A stretch of DNA of 8,879 nucleotides from CAYWNK01 sp047639615 (lineage in GTDB: Bacteria > Planctomycetota > UBA1135 > GCA-002686595), in the NCBI GenBank assembly GCA_047639615.1, contig JBLIOL010000234.1:1-8879 (forward strand), given 5' to 3'. The stretch's first letter is position 1; every line of letters starts with the position of its first letter. This document shows, piece after piece, positions 6,665 through 8,879 of the stretch. Made by a program: the position numbers and the translations under genes. The notes beneath the pieces are model-generated. The model was not told where the DNA came from. It did not search any database and saw nothing but the letters and a program-made list of their open reading frames with translations.

Positions 6665-7324
6665 TCAGCCCGCCAGGAAGGGGGAGAGCCACCCGGCCGT
6701 ATGGCCGAGGGTGCGGGTCTGCAGCCAGATCTTGCCGCGGCCCTTGAAGTTCATGACCAGCCCCTCACCGGAGAAGAGGGTCTGCTTGAGACCGCCCATG
6801 CCGCCGATGGTGTAGTCGAGCTGCGGCTCCCAGGCCACCAGGTGACCTGTATCGACAATCAACTCGCCATCGAGCTCGCGCTCGATCACGGCGCCATAGG
6901 TGTTGAAGAACAAGTCCCCGGTACCCACCGCATCGATGATGAAGGCGCCCTCGCCGCTAAACAGCGCCTTGAGCCCGCCAAAGCGTGTTTTCAGAGTAAT
7001 CCCCGAGGTGCACGCCAGGAAGGCCCCTGCGGTCAACCGCAAAGGCCCACCCTGCAGCGAGTGATGCACCACCGCTCCGGGCAAGCCGGGAGTGATCGCC
7101 ACTTCGCCGCCGTCGCCGCCGCCGTATTGGCCGACGAAGAAGGACTCGCCGCCAACCAGCTTGCGCGCCAAGGCGCCGAGCTTGCTACCGATGATGCGTG
7201 TGTCGAGGGGCAGACCGGGCGTCATGCGCGACATGGCCCCGCTCTCCACCAGGACGGTGTCCTGGGGCTCGAGCTGGAACACGACCTCGCCAAAGTCAGG
7301 GTTTCCGCGGATGTCAAAGTTCAT
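6665..7324 (-). CDS. AIM24 family protein (TIGR00266), first of three paralogs
   Basis: A 219-residue AIM24-family protein, the shortest of the three. Landmarks: VESGAM (26-31), VGGESFFVGQYG (57-68), GTGDLFFNTYG (134-144), VDTGHLVAWE (157-166) and LFSGEGLVMNFKGRGKIWLQ (183-202). A Gly-rich turn sits at 68-73. There is no signal peptide and no catalytic motif; the family is best regarded as a beta-structured scaffold or binding protein of unknown function. It opens the tandem trio and lies 53 bases behind the LOG-family gene in the same direction, so one transcript could cover all four genes. No Shine-Dalgarno precedes the ATG, but a nine-codon reading frame upstream overlaps it in an ATGA arrangement. 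Confidence 0.93.
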   Translation of the reverse strand: MNFDIRGNPDFGEVVFQLEPQDTVLVESGAMSRMTPGLPLDTRIIGSKLGALARKLVGGESFFVGQYGGGDGGEVAITPGLPGAVVHHSLQGGPLRLTAGAFLACTSGITLKTRFGGLKALFSGEGAFIIDAVGTGDLFFNTYGAVIERELDGELIVDTGHLVAWEPQLDYTIGGMGGLKQTLFSGEGLVMNFKGRGKIWLQTRTLGHTAGWLSPFLAG

Positions 7325-7350
7325 GAGAAGGCTAGTAGCGGCTTGCCCAT
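7321..7350 (-). other. Possible nine-codon leader frame coupled to the first AIM24 gene
   Basis: ATG at 7350 opens MGKPLLAFS and ends in a TGA that overlaps the AIM24 start as ATGA. The same junction type occurs twice elsewhere in the window, and the AIM24 start itself lacks a Shine-Dalgarno. The frame is so short that chance is a fair explanation, and no clear ribosome site precedes it. Confidence 0.2.
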
Positions 7351-7377
7351 GACTTTATTCATAGGCGACGGAAGAAA

Positions 7378-8193
7378 TTAGAGCTGCGGCCCAGGATGAT
7401 CGAAGCCGTAGGCCATGAGTTCCTTGACCAGGTAATTGAAAGCGTCATCCACCGAGTCCGTCTTGAAGAACAGGTCCGGGTCCGCCTCGCTGATCGTTCC
7501 GAAACGCACCATAGGCTCCACGTTGAGCACCTCGTCCCAGTATTCACAGCCGAAGAGCACGATCGGCATGGCTTTCTTGATCTTGCCGGTCTGGATCAGA
7601 GTCACGGTCTCCATGAACTCGTCCAAGGTTCCAAAGCCGCCCGGCATGACGATGATCGCCTTGGCCAGGTAGTTGAACCAGAACTTGCGCATGAAGAAGT
7701 AATGGAACTCGAAGGAGAGCTGGCGGGTGATGTAGGGGTTGTCGTTTTGCTCGAAGGGCAGCGAGATATTGAGGCCGATGTTCTCGCCACTGGCCTCGCT
7801 GGCGCCGCGGTTGGCGGCCTCCATAATCCCCGGCCCCCCACCGGAGCAAATCACGAAGCGTCGATCGTCGCCCTCAAGAGCCTTGGACCACTCGGTCAGT
7901 CGGAAGGACAACTCGCGCGCCGCCTCGTAGTAGCGCGACATGTGGAGATTCATCTTGGCCCGCTCAAGATCCTCACCGGTCTCCTTGGCCGCGGCCAATT
8001 CCGCCTCGGCCACCTCCTTCGAGCGCGTACGGGCCGATCCGAAGACCACAATCGTGTCCTTCACATCAAGCGCCTCGAAGCGCGTCTCAGGTTCCATATA
8101 CTCAGCCATGATGCGCAGCAGGCGCGCCTCACGGCTGTTGAGAAATTTTTCGTTGCGGTAGGCCTTGATGGCCGAGTAGCGACTGTTGGACAT
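7378..8193 (-). CDS. LOG family protein (nucleotide 5'-monophosphate phosphoribohydrolase-like)
   Basis: A 271-residue Rossmann-fold protein of the LOG family (Pfam Lysine_decarbox, a historical misnomer). Family members hydrolyse the N-glycosidic bond of nucleoside 5'-monophosphates, releasing base and ribose 5-phosphate; some release active cytokinin. Both diagnostic motifs are intact: SGGGPGIMEAANRGA (117-131) and PGGFGTLDE (184-192), the latter carrying the expected catalytic Glu192, with MRK (168-170) matching the conserved Arg-Lys before it. It is longer than plant-type LOG proteins (about 200 residues). The excess is an N-terminal region and an acidic/Ala-rich helical insert (about 58-105) between the first strand and the first motif. 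It is probably cytoplasmic. The actual base preference cannot be read from sequence. It heads the minus-strand gene group leading into the AIM24 trio. A purine- or pyrimidine-salvage or nucleotide-level role is inference. Confidence 0.92.
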   Translation of the reverse strand: MSNSRYSAIKAYRNEKFLNSREARLLRIMAEYMEPETRFEALDVKDTIVVFGSARTRSKEVAEAELAAAKETGEDLERAKMNLHMSRYYEAARELSFRLTEWSKALEGDDRRFVICSGGGPGIMEAANRGASEASGENIGLNISLPFEQNDNPYITRQLSFEFHYFFMRKFWFNYLAKAIIVMPGGFGTLDEFMETVTLIQTGKIKKAMPIVLFGCEYWDEVLNVEPMVRFGTISEADPDLFFKTDSVDDAFNYLVKELMAYGFDHPGPQL

Positions 8194-8239
8194 GTGGCCC
8201 CCATGGGACCAAAGCGAAACGCCCCGGCGCTAGGGCCAC
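8194..8239. promoter_or_regulatory. Inverted repeat abutting the LOG-gene start codon
   Basis: GTGGCCC (8194-8200) and GGGCCAC (8233-8239) form a perfect 7-bp inverted repeat with 32 bases between. On the LOG transcript the second arm ends exactly at the AUG, so pairing would cover the ribosome-binding area. The divergent gap (8194-8298) otherwise shows no convincing -35/-10 pair for either gene. A chance match in GC-rich DNA is possible. Confidence 0.3.
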
Positions 8240-8298
8240 CCCGAGACAATCTGCGACGCACCGCCTAACTACCCAAAATCAACGCTCGCCGCCCACCC

Positions 8299-8879
8299 AT
8301 GGAACCCCCGCCCAAGAGTCTCGAGTCCCTGTTCATCCAACGGGTGGCCTTGGATTCGATTCACCCGGACCTAGCCCTAGCAGAGCTGCTGGCCAAGTAT
8401 CCGGAGCAAGCGGACCAGCTGCACTCCCTGCACTCGTCCTACGCTACCGGCACCCAGACCATGGACTCAGCCCAGGCCCCGCCGCCTGAGGAGTTCATTG
8501 CAGCGGGAGTCGCGCGCCAGTACGAGGACCGCGGCCAGCTGGGAGTCGGCGGCGGCGGCGAGGTGCGCCTGGTGTGGGATCCACGCCTGCGCCGCGAGCT
8601 GGCCATGAAGTTGCTGCCCAAGGGCATGACCCTCGACGGATCGGCTATCAGCCTGGCGCGCGGTCAGCGCTTCCTCAACGAGGCCCGCCTCACGGGCAGC
8701 CTCGAGCACCCGGGCGTGATCCCCGTGCACGACATGGGCGTGGATGACCGCGACCAGCCCTTCTTCACCATGCAGCGGGTCAGCGGCCGGACCTTCACGG
8801 ACCTGATCGACGAGCTGTACGGCAAGAGCCCCGCCTCCGACGAACCCTGGTCCCTGCAGCGCATCATCGGCGCCCTCCA
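8299..8879 (+). CDS. Hanks-type Ser/Thr protein kinase, N-terminal part (runs off the right edge)
   Basis: The frame from ATG 8299 stays open for 193 complete codons to the window edge. After an N-terminal extension (1-74; helical-looking, with HPDLALAELLAKYPEQADQL at 22-41), the kinase domain begins near Tyr75. Visible parts are the glycine loop GVGGGGEV (82-89), the ATP-binding Lys104 in AMKLL, the alpha-C Glu128 in RFLNEARL, the following LEHPGVIPVHDMG segment and a hinge region at about MQRVSGRTF. The catalytic HRD and DFG motifs lie beyond the edge, so activity cannot be judged. Bacterial kinases with this N-terminal lobe phosphorylate Ser/Thr residues in signalling; in Planctomycetota they are numerous and often carry C-terminal sensor repeats, which may follow here. 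No Shine-Dalgarno is seen before the ATG. The gene is divergent from the LOG gene across a 105-bp gap. Confidence 0.9.
   Translation, partial: MEPPPKSLESLFIQRVALDSIHPDLALAELLAKYPEQADQLHSLHSSYATGTQTMDSAQAPPPEEFIAAGVARQYEDRGQLGVGGGGEVRLVWDPRLRRELAMKLLPKGMTLDGSAISLARGQRFLNEARLTGSLEHPGVIPVHDMGVDDRDQPFFTMQRVSGRTFTDLIDELYGKSPASDEPWSLQRIIGAL

Noticed and set aside
6663..6692. GTG start at 6692 for the second AIM24 gene
   Set aside because: It would overlap the upstream gene by 28 bases and add ten residues with no counterpart in the other two paralogs; ATG 6662 aligns with their starts.
5991..6815. Long plus-strand frame opposite the first two AIM24 genes
   Set aside because: The minus-strand AIM24 genes have conserved motifs and coupled junctions; the opposite frame shows no family features and crosses two gene boundaries.
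7325..7377. Possible promoter between the LOG gene and the first AIM24 gene (TATGAAT-like)
   Set aside because: There is no paired -35 and the match is weak; a shared transcript with the LOG gene is as likely.
7396..8268. Long open frame on the plus strand opposite the LOG gene (about 290 codons)
   Set aside because: It mirrors a strongly supported gene with catalytic motifs, has no recognisable domain, and its composition is what a GC-rich antisense frame gives.
8439..8867. Minus-strand frames opposite the kinase N-terminus
   Set aside because: The plus-strand frame contains an ordered glycine loop, VAIK-type lysine and alpha-C glutamate; the opposite frames show nothing.

Overview
The window is GC-rich, densely packed bacterial DNA carrying eight genes, two of them cut by the window edges. 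Seven lie on the minus strand and one, at the right end, on the plus strand. Three things together suggest Planctomycetota or a similar large-genome lineage: an ECF sigma factor fused through a membrane segment to a long repeat-containing exported region, a Hanks-type Ser/Thr kinase with a short N-terminal extension, and a run of three AIM24 paralogs. This placement is inferred from gene style only; no rRNA or other marker is present. No tRNA, CRISPR array, insertion sequence or phage gene is visible.

Left part (1-2074, minus strand): an ABC-transporter operon transcribed right to left. An ATPase of the LolD/MacB type is followed by an FtsX/MacB-type permease, then by the start of a lipoprotein with a clear lipobox and a His-rich mature N-terminus. 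Both junctions are 4-base ATGA overlaps, so the three are almost certainly translated together. The His-rich lipoprotein hints at a metal-related role.

Middle (2118-5279): four tandem 13-bp units lie directly behind the stop codon of a 1004-residue protein. That protein has an N-terminal ECF sigma factor (regions 2 and 4), one transmembrane segment, and about 780 residues of repeated beta-sandwich (carboxypeptidase-regulatory/Cna_B-like) domains predicted outside the cytoplasm. Its upstream region holds a perfect TATAAT and an interrupted dyad that would occupy the start of the mRNA. A strong GC hairpin just beyond that probably ends the neighbouring AIM24 operon.

Right part (5293-8193, minus strand): a LOG-family nucleotide phosphoribohydrolase, then three consecutive AIM24/TIGR00266 genes joined by a 2-base gap and a 1-base overlap. 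A divergent Ser/Thr protein kinase starts at 8299 and runs off the right edge; its ATP-binding lysine and alpha-C glutamate are present.

No stretch longer than about 110 bases lacks a gene. The most unusual object is the membrane-tethered sigma factor. The tandem AIM24 trio and the putative metal-linked ABC operon are the next most interesting units.
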